Shown here: positions 1 to 12,487 of the stretch, in pieces
Numbering within the stretch: position 1 is the first letter of the stretch
Layout of the letters: each line of letters opens with the position of its first letter
Translations under genes and position numbers: made by a program
Source: Brasenia schreberi
Taxonomy: Eukaryota; Streptophyta; Magnoliopsida; Nymphaeales; Cabombaceae
Direction: 5' to 3'
Assembly: GCA_036023115.1 (NCBI GenBank)
Contig: JAYKKT010000041.1
Location: forward strand, 5,171,501 to 5,235,500
Length of the DNA stretch: 64,000 nt
Notes under the pieces: generated by a model
Told to the model about the DNA's origin: nothing
Seen by the model: only the letters and a program-made list of their open reading frames with translations
Database searches by the model: none

Positions 1-3000
1 AATACTCTACTTCTTGTATCTTGAACAAGAATTATACCACTAAAGATCTACCCCATTTCAGCTACCATTCTTGAGGCTTTTTGAGGAATCAAATGGAATA
101 CATTGATGAGAATTCCTAGGGCCCACAATTGCCTGGACCCTTTTAGGAACTCCTCTAAGGATTGGAGGTAAATGTCCTCTAGTATGCTTGTGCATGATCT
201 ACCTCATTTCTAGACTCAAACCACCTAAGTGAGTTTTCATGCCAAAGTCAACGCATGGTGGACATCCACAAATGCACCACGCTCTTTTGGCATGCTTGGT
301 TGGACCATCAAATTGGTTATGATTGATGATTATTAAAAAGTATCTATTACATGAACAACTCAAATTGATATTGGTCTGATGATTATTCTCCTAATATTTC
401 ACTCTGGCCATCCTTATATAGAGTGGTTAAGGCAGTTTTGGAATAGTCCTTTCAAGTTTTGTTAATTTCCTTTTAAGAGTGGTTAAGGCAGTCTCACATT
501 TCTTACCATATGTTATCAATTCTTTCATTTTCATAGGTCCTATGGCTTGTTTTCTAGAGTCTTCAGTGTCAATATAATTTTTGGTGTTAACATGTTAAAT
601 ATTGCACTTGAGAATGTTGATTTTACTACATGAAAACCAACTCGGGTAGTTTGGATATACAAAGATGAGGTAAACGGAGTGTGAACATGCCTGAGGACAT
701 TGACATGAGGAGTTTCTAAAAGGGTTCAAGCAATTGTTGTCCCATGCAAATCCTTAGTGAAGTACCTCCATTTGATTCTTCAAAAGCCTCAAGAATGAGC
801 AAGGCAAATGGAGTAAATCTTGTGGGGCACGGTCCTGCATGCCATAATCAGTGGCTTGTGGTTGAGTTGCATAACTGCTGAAAAGGAGGGATTTTGGAAA
901 TAATTTCACTATCAAAACATTGTAGAAATCCCACACGAATTGATATTTTCTTCGTAAGAAAATTGGGTATATTGCTGGCCGATTTTCCAACCATAATTGG
1001 TAGAGTTGCAATTCAGTTAGTTCCAGGAGATTTCTAGTTGAAGACACCACCTTTGGGCCGCCTCCTTGCTCTTTGAAGACCACCACATTAGGTTGAGATC
1101 AGTCATGGTTCGGTTGTGCAGAAAACAAGTCCAAATCAGGAGCCTAGTTGCTGCTTAGTGAATTGCATCACTAGGTCCATGGGTTGGTGGTGAAGCTCGC
1201 AACATTTATTGTTATGGGTGCACTCTCAGCTGAGACAAGTGTATCTCAGATCGGTGAAATTGTTGTAGCAGCTTGTGAGATTCGTGGTCCATATGATGGG
1301 AGCGGGTGTGACCCACATTCAGTCTCGTCTAACTACGGTCTGCCGTGAACCTACCTGCTTTTCACAAGACCATTTTGACGAAGCTCGCTCACATTTGCAT
1401 TGGTTCACATTTGCTACTAGTTGGGGCCCACCTTTCATCTCTTGGAACCTACATTTGGTCATTTGGGACCCACATTTGTTGTGTGAGGCCTACATTTGGT
1501 AGCGAGGCCCACATTTCATTAGTGAGACCTACTTAACTCTTGAGTATTTGCAGTCATATTTTAGTATTAAGACCCACTTATTTGATTGATAATTGTACTC
1601 ATTAATAAAACATGAAGTGATTGTAACTCTTGAGCATTTAGCATATATCTTATAACATTAAGAGACTTTTTTGGGTGACAAGTTATATTCATTAGTAGCA
1701 TATCATGAGTTACATCTTCACCATGTCTATATATAATAGTATTGCAAATAAGATTTATCCAATTTTCTCTCATTGTGCAAGTCCTTTCCTACTTAGTTTT
1801 TTCAAAAGAGTTTGCAAGTCCTATTATAGCGGTAATTGGATTTGCAAACTTCATGTTATTTGCTTTGTCGGTTTGTCTACAACTCTATTGTATTTGTGCA
1901 AGACTAACCGAGGGTCTTCGTTGTATCTTGAAGATTAATGTTTATCATGTCTCGAAGAATAGTGTTATTCTAACCTTCTTTTCATAATGGTAAATTCGAT
2001 CTCTCGAGTGCCAACTACCCCAAAAACCATACCATCTAAAAGAGATCAACTCCAACATGCATTTCTGCAAATGAGTTGCCTTGTGCCAACTGCAATTTCT
2101 TCAAAACCTTCTTTTCTTTGACTTCACTTGTTTCTTTTATTCGGTGTCTTTCACCGGGTCTGTCATTGGCTGTCTAGGAGGCTTTCTCTATGCTATATTG
2201 TGGCGATATGATGAAACGCAATCATCACGGAATGTTACCCGGGCTTCATATTACACCATGATTGAGATCTCTTGATTGTGATTCAAACGCAGAATTTTTG
2301 TTTTGCCATTTCTTTCCCTCCTAGAACTTCAATACATGTAATATGGACATCGGCTATTGAGACCTTTTGACCTTCTTTTCCCTCTTTTATATATAGGGAG
2401 GGGAGGTGAAGAGGTCTCAATCATGTTCTTCAATTGCACAAACAAAAAAATAGAAAAGTTATAACTAAGTACCTTGAGGTTTGAATTAAAAGCATTACTA
2501 TATTCTTGTACTGCATTTAATGCTTCATGTGCGTCTCAATCATTATCTCAAGGATTGAACAATTGAGATGATAAAGTATATTTGAGTACATATTTGGTTC
2601 GAGCATTTACCATTATATATATAGTTGCACACATACATTTTCTTTAAATTATCACATGCTTTTATCCCTTATAAATTATCACACTTACAGTCATAAGGGC
2701 TACATCAGATTCTAGTCAACAATGAGTTCAACTTCCGGTGTCAACGATTTTGGACCAAAGTGATGTTTTTCAAAACCTCAGGATCCTTAACTAGTGCTCC
2801 TGATATTTCCCAAACCTCAAAGGACTAATGTAAAATTTTCCCCAAAAGTCTATTAACCCTTTGTTTTATTGTTTAAACGTTTTATTAATTTATAAAATCA
2901 TTAACCCTTTGTTGTATGCTGATTGACGAATATGAACAGGTATAAGATGTCGAAGGAATCGAACTATGTGGCAGCCTTAAGAACGTTGTTGCCTTAGCCG

Positions 3001-3207
3001 CAGGTTATATATTTCCATTGTCTTATTCATCTTATCTTGCAAGGTATCTAAAATATTTCTAGAATAATGAAGCACAGAGACTAACTTTAAATAAAATGTA
3101 TCAGGTTTTGCGGATGTGCTGGACATGGGAACCAACACCAAGGTGGTCAATTTTTCATTATTACTGTTTATTCTTACAGGAGTTTCATCATTCAAAATTC
3201 TGAATAT
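1..3207. other. Intergenic, no gene recognised
   Basis: No reading frame here resembles a known protein. The longest open frame (754-1086, minus, 110 codons) has no motif I recognise. There are two weak structures. One is a degenerate tandem array at about 1424-1535, with units of about 20 bp built on the pattern GGGACCCACATTTG. The other is an imperfect hairpin at about 2355-2420, where ATTGAGACC faces GGTCTCAAT around a TATATATA loop, which could be an old MITE. Confidence 0.5.
1424..1535. repeat. Degenerate tandem repeat of about 20 bp
   Basis: Five to six diverged units share the core G-G-G-A-C-C-[CT]-A-C-A-T-T-T and are separated by T-rich spacers. It looks like an old minisatellite. 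No coding role is evident, although an open frame runs through it. Confidence 0.45.
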
Positions 3208-3225
3208 ATTCTCAAATAATATGAT

Positions 3226-3265
3226 CCCCATTTAGTATGGGGAAAAAAGGTTTTGTTGTTGTTCT
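3226..3265 (+). mobile_element. Tail-only RTE LINE insertion (about 40 bp) with target duplication
   Basis: The 40-bp segment contains TAGTATGGGGAAAAAAGG followed by TTTTGTTGTTGTT, which is a diverged copy of the extreme 3' end of the RTE LINE family found elsewhere in this window. It is flanked by direct repeats of 18 bp, ATTCTCAAATAATATGAT at 3208-3225 and ATTCTCAAATAATCTGAT at 3266-3283, with one mismatch. That is the signature of target-primed reverse transcription aborted almost at once. Confidence 0.7.
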
Positions 3266-3722
3266 ATTCTCAAATAATCTGATGATGGATGGTGAACATC
3301 AATAATAGGACGCAATTATGAGGACTGGGATAAGAGTGACGCGCCTCTTCTCAAAGTTGATGTATCCATCAGTCCAGAATACGACTTTCTTCGAGAGTTG
3401 CGGCATCTCCAATCTCATTGTCACTTGCTATAAGAAACATACGCATTTCGCTCTCATGCAGATCGCTATACAACTATAGACGGCAAATATATGGAAATTT
3501 ACAGTTTCTAAATAGTTTAACACAAAATTTCTTGAAAAGCTTCAATAACTCAAAGTATTTTTTTCTATAACAACAACAACAACAACTAAGCCTTTTCTCA
3601 TAATAGACGGGGTCGGCTACATGGATTCTTTGTTTCCACAAATCCCTATCGTGTGCCATGTTAGTAGTTAAGTCACAATAAGCTAGATCATTCTTTATTG
3701 TTTCTTTCCAACACTTTTGTGG

Positions 3723-6480
3723 TCATCCTCTAGCTCTTTTAATACTTTTCAAATTTAGTTTTTCTAAACTTCTTACGGGTTCTTCTTTTGATCTTCTTTC
3801 TATATGTTCAAACCATCTTAAACGATATTCTCTCATTTTATCCTCTATTGGTGCAACTCCTAATTTGTTTCTAATAACCTCATTATGTATACGGTCTTTC
3901 CTTGTATGACCACTCATCCATCTCAACATCTTCATTTCTGTCACAGACATCTTTCGTACATGTTGATGATTAACTGCCCAACACTTAGAACCATAAAACA
4001 TCGCAGTCCTAATTTCTGCTCTATAATATTTACCTTTTAACTTTAATAGTATCTTCTTATCACAAAGAATACCTTATGCTCCTCTCCATTTTAACCAACC
4101 AGCATTAATTCTATACATAACAACTCCATCAATTCTTCCATCACTCTGAAAAATTGACCCTAGGTATTTAAAACTTTCCTTTTGGGAGATGCAATGTGTG
4201 CCAATTTTAATTTCTATGTCCTCTGAGGTAACCAAATGATCAAACTTACATTCCATGTATTCAGTCTTTGTTCTACTAAGTCGGAGGCCTTTGCTTTCTA
4301 ATGTTTCTCTCCATAGTTCCAATTTTCTATTAACTTTTTCCTTAGACTCCTCCACTAATACAATGTCATCTGCAAATAACATACACCAAGGTACTTCATC
4401 TTGAATATGTTTTGTTAACTCATCCATCACCATTATAAATAAGTATGGACTTAAAGTTGATCTTTGATGTAACCCAATATTAACTTCAAAGAAGCCTGTC
4501 ATTCCTTCATGAGTTCTCACACATGTTTTTGCACCATCATACATGTCTCTTATAAGGTTAATGTATGTCAATGGGATACCTTTTTTTTCCAAAGTTCTCC
4601 AAAGAACCTCCCTCGGTACTCTATCATAAGCTTTTTCTAGATCAATAAATATCATGTGAAGGTCTTTCTTTTTTGTTCTAAAATGTTCAATAAAACGCCT
4701 CAAAGGGTAAATCGCTTCAACAGTAGATCTGCCTGGCATGAATCCAAATTGGTTCTTTGTTGTACTTGATATCAAAGGGTAAATCGCTTCAACAGTAGAT
4801 CTGCCTGGCATGAATCCAAATTGGTTCTTTGTTGTACTTGATACTTGTCTTAACCTACGTTCGATAATTCTTTCCCACAATTTCATAGTATGGCTCATTA
4901 ACTTGATACCTCGATAATTCGCATAATTTTGAATGTCTCCCTTGTTCTTATATATGGGTATAAGTGTACTTCCTCTCCATTCCTCGGGTATCTTTTGATT
5001 TTTCCATATTTCATTAAATAGTCTCCTAGTATTTTCCAAACTTCTATAGGAATATTATCCGATCATACCGATTTACCACCCTTCATATGTTTAAGAGCCT
5101 CTTTGACTTCATTCTTTTGAATATGTCGGTAAAAATTGTGGTTTATATACTTTTCTGATTTGGCTAACTCTCTTAAGCTAATACTAACATCTTTATTTTT
5201 ATTAAAAAGCTTATAAAAATAGTTTTCCATCTATTTCTTATATCATTTGCCACTAGAATTTTTTCATCCTTATCCTTGATGCATCTAACATAATTAAGAT
5301 CTTTAGTTTTCTTATCTCTAGTCCTAGCTATCCTAAAAATATCTCTTTCGCCCTCTTTTGAGTTGAGTTTTTTATATAAATCCTCACAAATTTTAGCTTT
5401 TGCTTCACTCATGGTCTTTTTCGCTTCCTTCTTTGCTTTTTTATAAGCCTCTAAAGTTTCACTAGTTTTCTTAGCATAATGTAATTTGTAACATGCCCTC
5501 TTTGCCTTGATTTTATTTTGCACTACTTCACTCTACCACCAAGCTTCTTTTTGTGTCGGTACACCTCCCTTAGATACCCCTAACACATCTTTCATCACTT
5601 TCCTAATATGTATAGCCATATTGTTCCACATATCACAAGGTGTGCCAACATAATTCCAAACATCTCCTTGAAGGACTTTCTGTTTAAATATATCTTTTTT
5701 CTCGCTTTTGAGGTTCCACCATTTAGTCCGAATAACTCGATGTACTCTTTCATTCTTTATCCATTTTTTTATTTGTAAATCCATAAGTAAAAGTCGATGT
5801 TGGGTGGTTAAGCTTTCTCCTGAAATTACCTTGCAATCTTTACAACACGCTCTATCTTTTTTTCTACAAATAAAGTAATCAATTTGTGTTTGTGATAAGC
5901 CACTCTTATAAGTAATTAAATGTTCATCTCATTTTTTTAAAATTGTATTGACTATAAAGAGATCAAATGACATAGCAAAATTTAAAATATCCCCACCTTC
6001 CTCATTTATCTCCAAAACCAAAGTTTTCATGAATCCCTTGATATCTTAATGCCTCTTTACTAACATGTCCATTTAAGTCTCCTCCTAAACAAATCATCTC
6101 CCTTTGTGGAATCTTTTGAATCACCTTATTTAACTCTTCCCAAAAAGTTGTCTTTATATTATCTTCTAGTCCTACTTGGGGTGGTGCATAAACACAAACT
6201 ATATTCAAAACCTCTGCTCCTAACACTAATTTCAACGTCATGATTCGGTCACCATATCGTTATATGTCTACTACGCTATCCTTTAAATCTTTATTTATGA
6301 TAATACCAACTCCATTTTGAGCCTTTTATTTACCTGAGTACCATAATTTAAAACCTGTATCCTCTATCTCCTTTACTTTTTCTCCAACCCATTTTGTCTC
6401 TTGTAAACATAGAATATGAATCTTTCTCCGAATCATATCTACCAACTCTATTAGCTTACAGGATAATGTTCCGATATTCC
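3723..6480 (-). pseudogene. RTE LINE polyprotein (endonuclease plus reverse transcriptase), copy A
   Basis: Reading from high to low coordinate, the pieces are an endonuclease portion at about 6480-5790 (motifs CLQETKW and CLGGDLNGHV, then the catalytic-histidine region TQHRLLLMD), a linker rich in Lys and Ala at 5784-5173, the reverse transcriptase at 5039-4074 ([14 protein letters not shown], then [11 protein letters not shown] carrying the catalytic Asp pair), and a C-terminal segment at 4001-3723 (MFYGSKCWAVNH, IRNKLGVAPIEDKMREY). Stops and frame changes separate these open segments. The reverse transcriptase also carries a 24-residue internal duplication. The function would have been target-primed reverse transcription of its own RNA. 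It is a pseudogene. Confidence 0.85.
4701..4844 (-). repeat. 72-bp in-frame tandem duplication inside the reverse transcriptase
   Basis: Units at 4701-4772 and 4773-4844 are practically identical. Each encodes 24 residues including [18 protein letters not shown], so the reverse transcriptase fingers segment occurs twice without breaking the frame. Copies B and H have one copy, so the duplication is specific to copy A. Confidence 0.9.
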
Positions 6481-6908
6481 AAGAACCAATACAAATCTTA
6501 TTATTTAGGACTAGCTTCCTTACCCCCCCATCCGTCCATATTCAAAATACGGAGACCCTCTCTGAAAATTATTCACTACATTCGAGCGACAATATAGCGG
6601 GACTAACTTCTTTACCTACACCCGTCTATGATGTGAAAACCCTCTCTACAATTGATTCACTACATTCATGCAAAAATGTAATAACCCTTGCTTACTTATT
6701 TCTGCATTTGGGCTCTGTAATACGTCGCTAGGCGGAGACGCCCTAAAGCAAGGCTCATAATTTTTGTAATCCTTGTTATAAAAATCCGACGAAGTTTTAC
6801 GCTGACAGTCGGAAGCCTAACCACAACCCTCCTCATTTATCCGGGCTTGGGACCAGCAATGCAAGGGTGATCCCTTACATGGGCGGAGTTTGTATTTTTT
6901 TTCTGTAA

Positions 6909-8400
6909 ATGTTTTTTTTTGTTCTAGCTAATTTAATAAGTGCTGATGGATTTCAATTAACCATATGTCCGGTACTCTAAACAGCACGCTAATGTAGTTG
7001 TTGAAAAAGAACGTGTGACATTCAAAATATCTTTCAAAAATATGCTGCATGCCAGACAAACTATAAAGTAAATGACGTCCGAATCATACGCTGCTAAGAA
7101 GTACCGGGAATAGGATATATGTTCGCATTTTCAGATATTGAATGTGCATTCTAGATTGATGCCATTTTGTGAGATTGCAGAGGATGGTAGCAATAGGAAG
7201 ATTGCAGAAGCCTATGCCACCTGCAGAAGCACACACACGGGATACACTCATGCACACAGAAACCACTTAAAGGACTGTACAGAATATAACAGAATATAGC
7301 TTCCAAATTTACATAATCTGATCTGGCTTGCTTTATAGATCTTTTAACGAGCTTGAAGTAGAACTTCAAGGTCAAAAGTTACAGGTAACTATCTAATACT
7401 GCGTTACCTAGAATGACAAGTTAAAGGGTGTACCAAGGAGAGGGGCATAGAAGCAAGGGACAAAAAAGGTGAAAAATAGCGTCAGACAATGCAGGCTTCG
7501 CTTTCATCATCTCCACCATTTTTTGGCCAGTGTGTCGGTCACTATATGATATTTTACCTTCTTCAGGTTTAAAAAGGAAATATGGTTCTGCTCCATAAGC
7601 TTCTTTATGAATTTGTCAATTAGGGAGACCATCTAACTAAGCGTTGGAAATTCTCCTCCAAAAGTTTCAAGAGATTGGTAAGCTATGCGGTTCGAGTTAG
7701 TGAACCTTGGTCTCTCTCAATAGATATTCATCTTATGAAATGAATAATCAAAACCAAAGTGGCACTTTTCACACGTTATCAGTGTCAGCTACATGGATTT
7801 TTAATATGAAGGCATACTGTAGATACAAATGCTACGTTCGAGGTCGAGGGTCTGAAGGGGTTTCAGGTGCCAGGCTGTAACTGTGGGTCATGACGAAAGT
7901 ATGGTTTCCTCAAGTTACAGATCAGAAGAAAATGTGATCATGAACAAAATGTGATCATAAAGGTTAATACAGGGCACACTGAGGAACTTAAATTTCACCT
8001 GATGTGGATTATCTGCTAGCTTAATAAGAGGAAAAGCAGAAACCTGTGCTAGCCAAGGTGTATCAATGATTGTCCCAACCCATGATCTAAAGGCTGGTTA
8101 GAGTTTTGATGATACATTTATATTTTTGGTCTCTTTCATATTTAGGTTTTGATAATTTTTGTGTCCTGAGTAATTCTATCACCACTAAGTGTCGAGATGT
8201 ATTCAGCAAATAAATGCTAACCATCTGGAATGCGAAACATTCATACAATCAAGCAAATTAACAAAAGGATCTTCTCTTCTAAACACAGGTTCTAGCAACA
8301 GAGAAGTGCAAAAGAGAATAGGTTTCTTACATGCCCATTTTTTGTTTAGTCCAAACTTAAGGGCCTTAATCCCGTCCATGGCAAGTGACAGATGATCTTT
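6909..8400. other. Intergenic, no gene recognised
   Basis: This stretch lies between LINE A and the 3' end of the cytochrome b5 gene. I see no coding sequence, RNA gene or clear repeat. The part nearest the gene may hold its 3' untranslated region, but the polyadenylation site cannot be placed by eye. Confidence 0.45.
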
Positions 8401-8621
8401 CAATAAATGAGTTCAATAGCAACAAAAATAAGTGCATGGTTAGGGCACATTGAGGAGCAACATGAATTCTTTAATCTCATCTAACAGTTAAAGGTGGAAA
8501 TAATCCAGTTTGAAAAAAAAGGAATAAAACATATACCAACCATGCAAAACCACCACAAAGGGCTTCGACATACTAGCAAAGACCATAAGCTGAAGATAAC
8601 CAGAACGTTTGACTTGCTTGC

Positions 8622-10673
8622 TTAGCTTGATTTGGTATAAAAACGAATGGCAACAGCGAGACCCAAGATTGCAAGCGGGATGAGGAATTGAAGAATCTTG
8701 ATGATGAACTCAGATGTTTTGTCTTGGTTGTAGTAAGGCTGCTTTGGTGGTGTGTACTTGGGCTTTGTGGGGAAGGTTGATGTATCAATCTCACCAACAA
8801 AGTACTCATCCATCATTGCCCGTGCACTGGTGCTATGTCCAACATCCTCAAAATCATCAGTTGCATCCTTCCCTGCCACCCCATGAAACGATGATCAGTT
8901 TCTCTCTCAAACTTTTTCACAATTGAAACCATGCTAGCGTACACTCATACCAGTGGCTGACAACAAAACTTCATCTCCACCTGGATGGTCCTCCAAGAAT
9001 TTTGTTACATCATATACCTGTTTTAATCGATTAAAGGTGACAATTTGATTGAAACATAAATAAGTCAACAGCAACAGAAAGATCATTGCAATATATAAAT
9101 AAATATACGCATACATCCATGCATAAATATACATATAGGCATATAACAGGAATACGTTCTTAACTCCCAGAAACTTTCAGACCCTCATAGTTACCTTAAC
9201 TATAACAGCAGTGTCCCAATTTTCATGTTGGAATACAAAGTAACAAATGATTATCAGGGTAAAGAACTTTCAAGTACCAGACATATGAAAACATTCTGTA
9301 CTGCAAAGTTGATCCATACAATACATACCACAAGTACGACATCATTAAAACTTATTCTTGCAAAACCAACACTTGCAGCATCAGAAGTGACATGAATCCC
9401 TATACGGCCTTGATATGGTCCCTATTGCTCCACAAAATAAAACCTCTCAATGAAACTAAATGGATCTGCCATAGTAGTTCAATATTTATTTCTATAGAAA
9501 CAGATTTCGATGTTATGAATCTAGACTTCTAAAAACTCGGCCATGGAAATCCTAAAGATAGTTCTGCATATTTTGGAATCCTCAAAATCTATACCCTTTA
9601 CTTACTTCAGCTTCTCCTTGTTTGCTTCATAGCAAGAAAGATAAGCACCAAATAGGAGATCAATAGTCAGTGAATGCATGCTCAAAAGCTAAAAGCATGA
9701 TCTAATACAAAAATGCAAGCAAGTAGATTCATCACAAAAGTATTACATACACCAAAAGTCATGTTGGATGAAGACGGCCCTTACCAAGAGGACTAAAGAA
9801 AGCGACTTACAAGTTGCTACCACACATTAGATAAATGATTCACTAGTTTCTTATGATTAACAAGTATCACGATTCTGTTACCCAAACTGTGGCATCTATG
9901 AATTGGGATCCCAGTGTACTCCGATTCTCATGAAAGAGAAGCTACCTTAGCTGTGTTAAATCAATAGGGTACCAAAGAAAGTAGTTAGCTGGTCCCTTGT
10001 CTGAAATAGATCTGATTGACTAAAAAATAGTTTTGTAACGGAGACACTGTAACTATCTAACAGACGACGGTGTCAACAAAATTAGACGCTTCCTGATCGA
10101 CTGCATGCATACAGTAACAAGATTCAGATCTAACAGAAGCCACCACAATCAAAATAGAGCAGTTCAAATAGAGAACTGCTACTAGATCATCATCTCGTTA
10201 ATGCAAAAAAAAATGACAAACCCCACAGAATCCTTTCTTATTTGACAAACTCACGGAGAATCTTAATCTAAAGGCTGAACGTTTCGCAATCTTGGGAAAG
10301 TCAGGAACACCCGCACACACAAACACGCACACACAACAAAAACACCCGCACACAGATAACCAAATTCAAATCCAAAAAGAAGGGTGGGGGAACACCCTAC
10401 AGATCATGCCCAACCAAAATCAGAACGAAAACGTCATCAGATCAGCCGATCCGATTAAACAGAAAAAGAGAAAACGAGCTCCCGGTCGCTAAGCCGAAGA
10501 ATAATCGACCACCAATACGGATTAAAACAAAAAGAGAAGGAAGAAAGAAGCCGTCCTTTTAGGTTTGTCGGGGTGATAGTTCTCACCTTCCCGTCAATGA
10601 TAAGCCAGCAATCTTTGGAGCTGTTGTGCTTCGAGACCTCCTCCAAAGTGAACACCTTCGGATCAGCACCCAT
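8622..10673 (-). CDS. CB5-B: Cytochrome b5, microsomal, tail-anchored
   Basis: The coding sequence has three exons: 10673-10587 (start ATG), 9017-8951 and 8872-8622 (TAA stop). The introns are 9018-10586 (1569 bp) and 8873-8950 (78 bp), both GT-AG. The spliced product is 134 residues, the usual length for plant cytochrome b5. The haem-binding fold carries HPGG with axial His40, and the second axial histidine lies in DVGHS at His64. A hydrophobic C-terminal segment at residues 107-127 is followed by the short tail RFYTKSS, which fits post-translational insertion into the endoplasmic reticulum membrane with the haem domain in the cytosol. The family passes electrons from NADH-cytochrome b5 reductase or P450 reductase to fatty-acid desaturases, hydroxylases and some P450 enzymes. 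The motifs YTPPKQP and [10 protein letters not shown] resemble the CB5-B group of Arabidopsis, so the isoform name is a similarity call. All exons and splice sites are intact. Confidence 0.93.
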
Positions 10674-10691
10674 TTGCTCGATTCACACACA

Positions 10692-10692
10692 G

Positions 10693-10741
<49 letters not shown>
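10692..10741. repeat. (CT)n microsatellite in the cytochrome b5 5' leader
   Basis: About 50 bp of CT, which is GA on the sense strand of the gene, has one TTT interruption. It lies 19 to 68 bp upstream of the start codon. GA-rich leaders are common in plant promoters and 5' untranslated regions and can bind GAGA-binding (BBR/BPC) factors. A regulatory role here is inference. Confidence 0.85.
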
Positions 10742-10745
<4 letters not shown>

Positions 10746-11160
10746 GCTCACCAACTAATAATAAAGAAGCGAGACGAGGGTCAGAAAGAGAGAGGGGTGT
10801 GGTGGGCGTTGGGGGTTGGGTGGGGGTAGGTTGAAACGAACAGAGAGGATTTGCCAAACTCTGGGATCGGCTGGTTTTAGCATTTCTTTTGGATCTCCAC
10901 TTCCTTGGAGTGAAAAATGTTGCTTCTGGTAAGCTTCAGCTCTGAATCGCACAGGCAGCAACGAACAAAGTCGCTGGTACTTCAGTTTGGTTCATCTGCT
11001 CCCTGGCTGGTTTAAGCGTTGGTTTGTCGAACCAAGTTCAAAGGACCATTCGGGAGGTCGAAGCCTAACACACTCAGCTTCAGAGGAATCGAACTTCCAC
11101 CTGCAGAGGTCCCCGCCCGCCAATCAAGCTAACTCTCTCCCCACTTAAGGGTGCATGGTG
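10742..11160 (-). promoter_or_regulatory. Probable promoter and 5' leader region of cytochrome b5
   Basis: This is the sequence directly upstream of the cytochrome b5 start codon and its GA tract. It is less AT-rich than the surrounding DNA and has no repeat signature. The transcription start and any TATA box cannot be assigned confidently, so this is a positional call. Confidence 0.35.
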
Positions 11161-12487
11161 CTAGGTTCTTGATACTAGAGTTACAAGCCTAAACTCATGT
11201 GGGCTTGTAACTATTGTATCAAACAATCATATAATTTTTTTTATGATTTGCGATAGAAGATGAAACTTAGATTTTCGTGTGAAGTGGAGTAGCAATACGG
11301 GAGAAAAGGTGGCTTAAGTTTTCGTGTAAAACCCTCGAGTGTAGTTCACATGACCTATTTCTATTTTGGTGTCAATGTTTTTTATTTAAATTAAACCTTT
11401 GAAACCATAGTTTTACACCAATAATGAGTTCTCCGTATAATACACAATACAACTTAAAATTGGGGGCACCAAAAATTAAATTCAGTTCTCTTAAACCATG
11501 GATAAAACACACCCAAAAGGCTATTTTATTTAGGGTATCTAAGAAAACATGTCTCTTCGTCGGGTTCAAGTTGACTCGTAAAAGAGAGAGGAGCTGCTTG
11601 TAATCGAGTTAGAATAGTGGTTGGTCGGCTAACGTGAGCTTGCTTCATTCTTACAGCAAATGAGCAAACCAACAAATAAGGGTAATCTCGGCTCATTTAC
11701 CATCGTCTATATATCCATGATTGGTACCGAGTCTTTTGCCCGGTTTGGTGGGAATAGATCCGACCTGAACCCGATATGAGAGTCCATGTCTGGGTCCTAC
11801 TTAAAGCAAACCCAGCTCGAACTCGCGTCAGCCCAAGTGAACCAACAAAAGATCAGGCCGAGTCCGATGGATCTGAACCCGACCGGATTCTATGAACATG
11901 CTAGGTAAAAATTTGTTTCACCTTTCTAAAATTGACAAATTGCCAAAACTTCAGGTCGAGTTCAGATGAAAATCGATTCAGGGACAAGTTCACGCACTTT
12001 TGATATTTTAATATTTCCATTTTGTTTCTTATCAACTTGTTCAAGAAGTTTGAATCGTCGTTATTCACGAGAAAGAGAGAGAGATCATCCGGTTCAAGTA
12101 TTGTCCTGCTGCAAGGATGCAAGGGCTCCAAGATTTTCTCTTCTTGTCAAGGCAAGAAAGAGAGGCGGCCACCATCTCTTCCTCTCCTGCTCCTCCCTTG
12201 GCAAGCACTCCGACCGGCTGAATCCGCCACCATAGGTGTTTATATATGAAATATGAAGTTGGGTCTACTTAAGCATTTGGATTTGCTATTACTTGTCCGT
12301 CACGTTTGGTAGTTCTGATTTTGGTTGTACTGACAAGACCCCGTGTTAACTCGACCCGTTGACACCCCTAGTTCTACGGACCTTCAAAAATAGCTAACAA
12401 AACAACAAGACCAAGAGGATTGCGGTGGAGTGGCCGAGCTTTGAGAAAGACCATCTGCCAACTGAAAAAAAAAACTCTAACTCTCAA
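11161..12487. other. Intergenic, no gene recognised
   Basis: No protein-like frame or RNA gene was recognised. Around 11740-11890 the sequence is rich in short motifs such as GACCTGAACCCGA, of the kind seen in subterminal regions of degenerate DNA transposons, but no ends or target duplication could be found. Confidence 0.4.

Larger units (their letters stand above)
3571..6891 (-). mobile_element. Full-length RTE-type LINE, copy A
   Basis: This non-LTR retrotransposon lies on the minus strand. Its 3' end is the (CAA)n tail, read as (TTG)n on its own strand, at 3571-3586. Its 5' leader ends near 6891 at the CATGTAAGGGATCACCC motif, which is also found at the 5' end of copy B. Flanking sequences GTA(T)7CTATAA (3555-3570) and GTA(T)8CTGTAA (6892-6908) look like a target duplication with one indel and one substitution. 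The single polyprotein has an endonuclease then a reverse transcriptase, as in the RTE clade, which lacks the ORF1 of L1 elements. The reading frame is broken by several stops and frameshifts, so this copy is dead. It was used as the reference to define the other fragments. Confidence 0.85.

Noticed and set aside
754..1086. 110-codon open frame on the minus strand
   Set aside because: No recognised motif, unremarkable composition and no splice partner or conserved context. Kept as unassigned intergenic DNA.
10292..10857. Open frames across the cytochrome b5 leader and first intron, including Ser-Leu or Arg-Glu repeats
   Set aside because: Shadows of the CT microsatellite and of intron sequence; the real coding exon is 10587-10673 on the minus strand.
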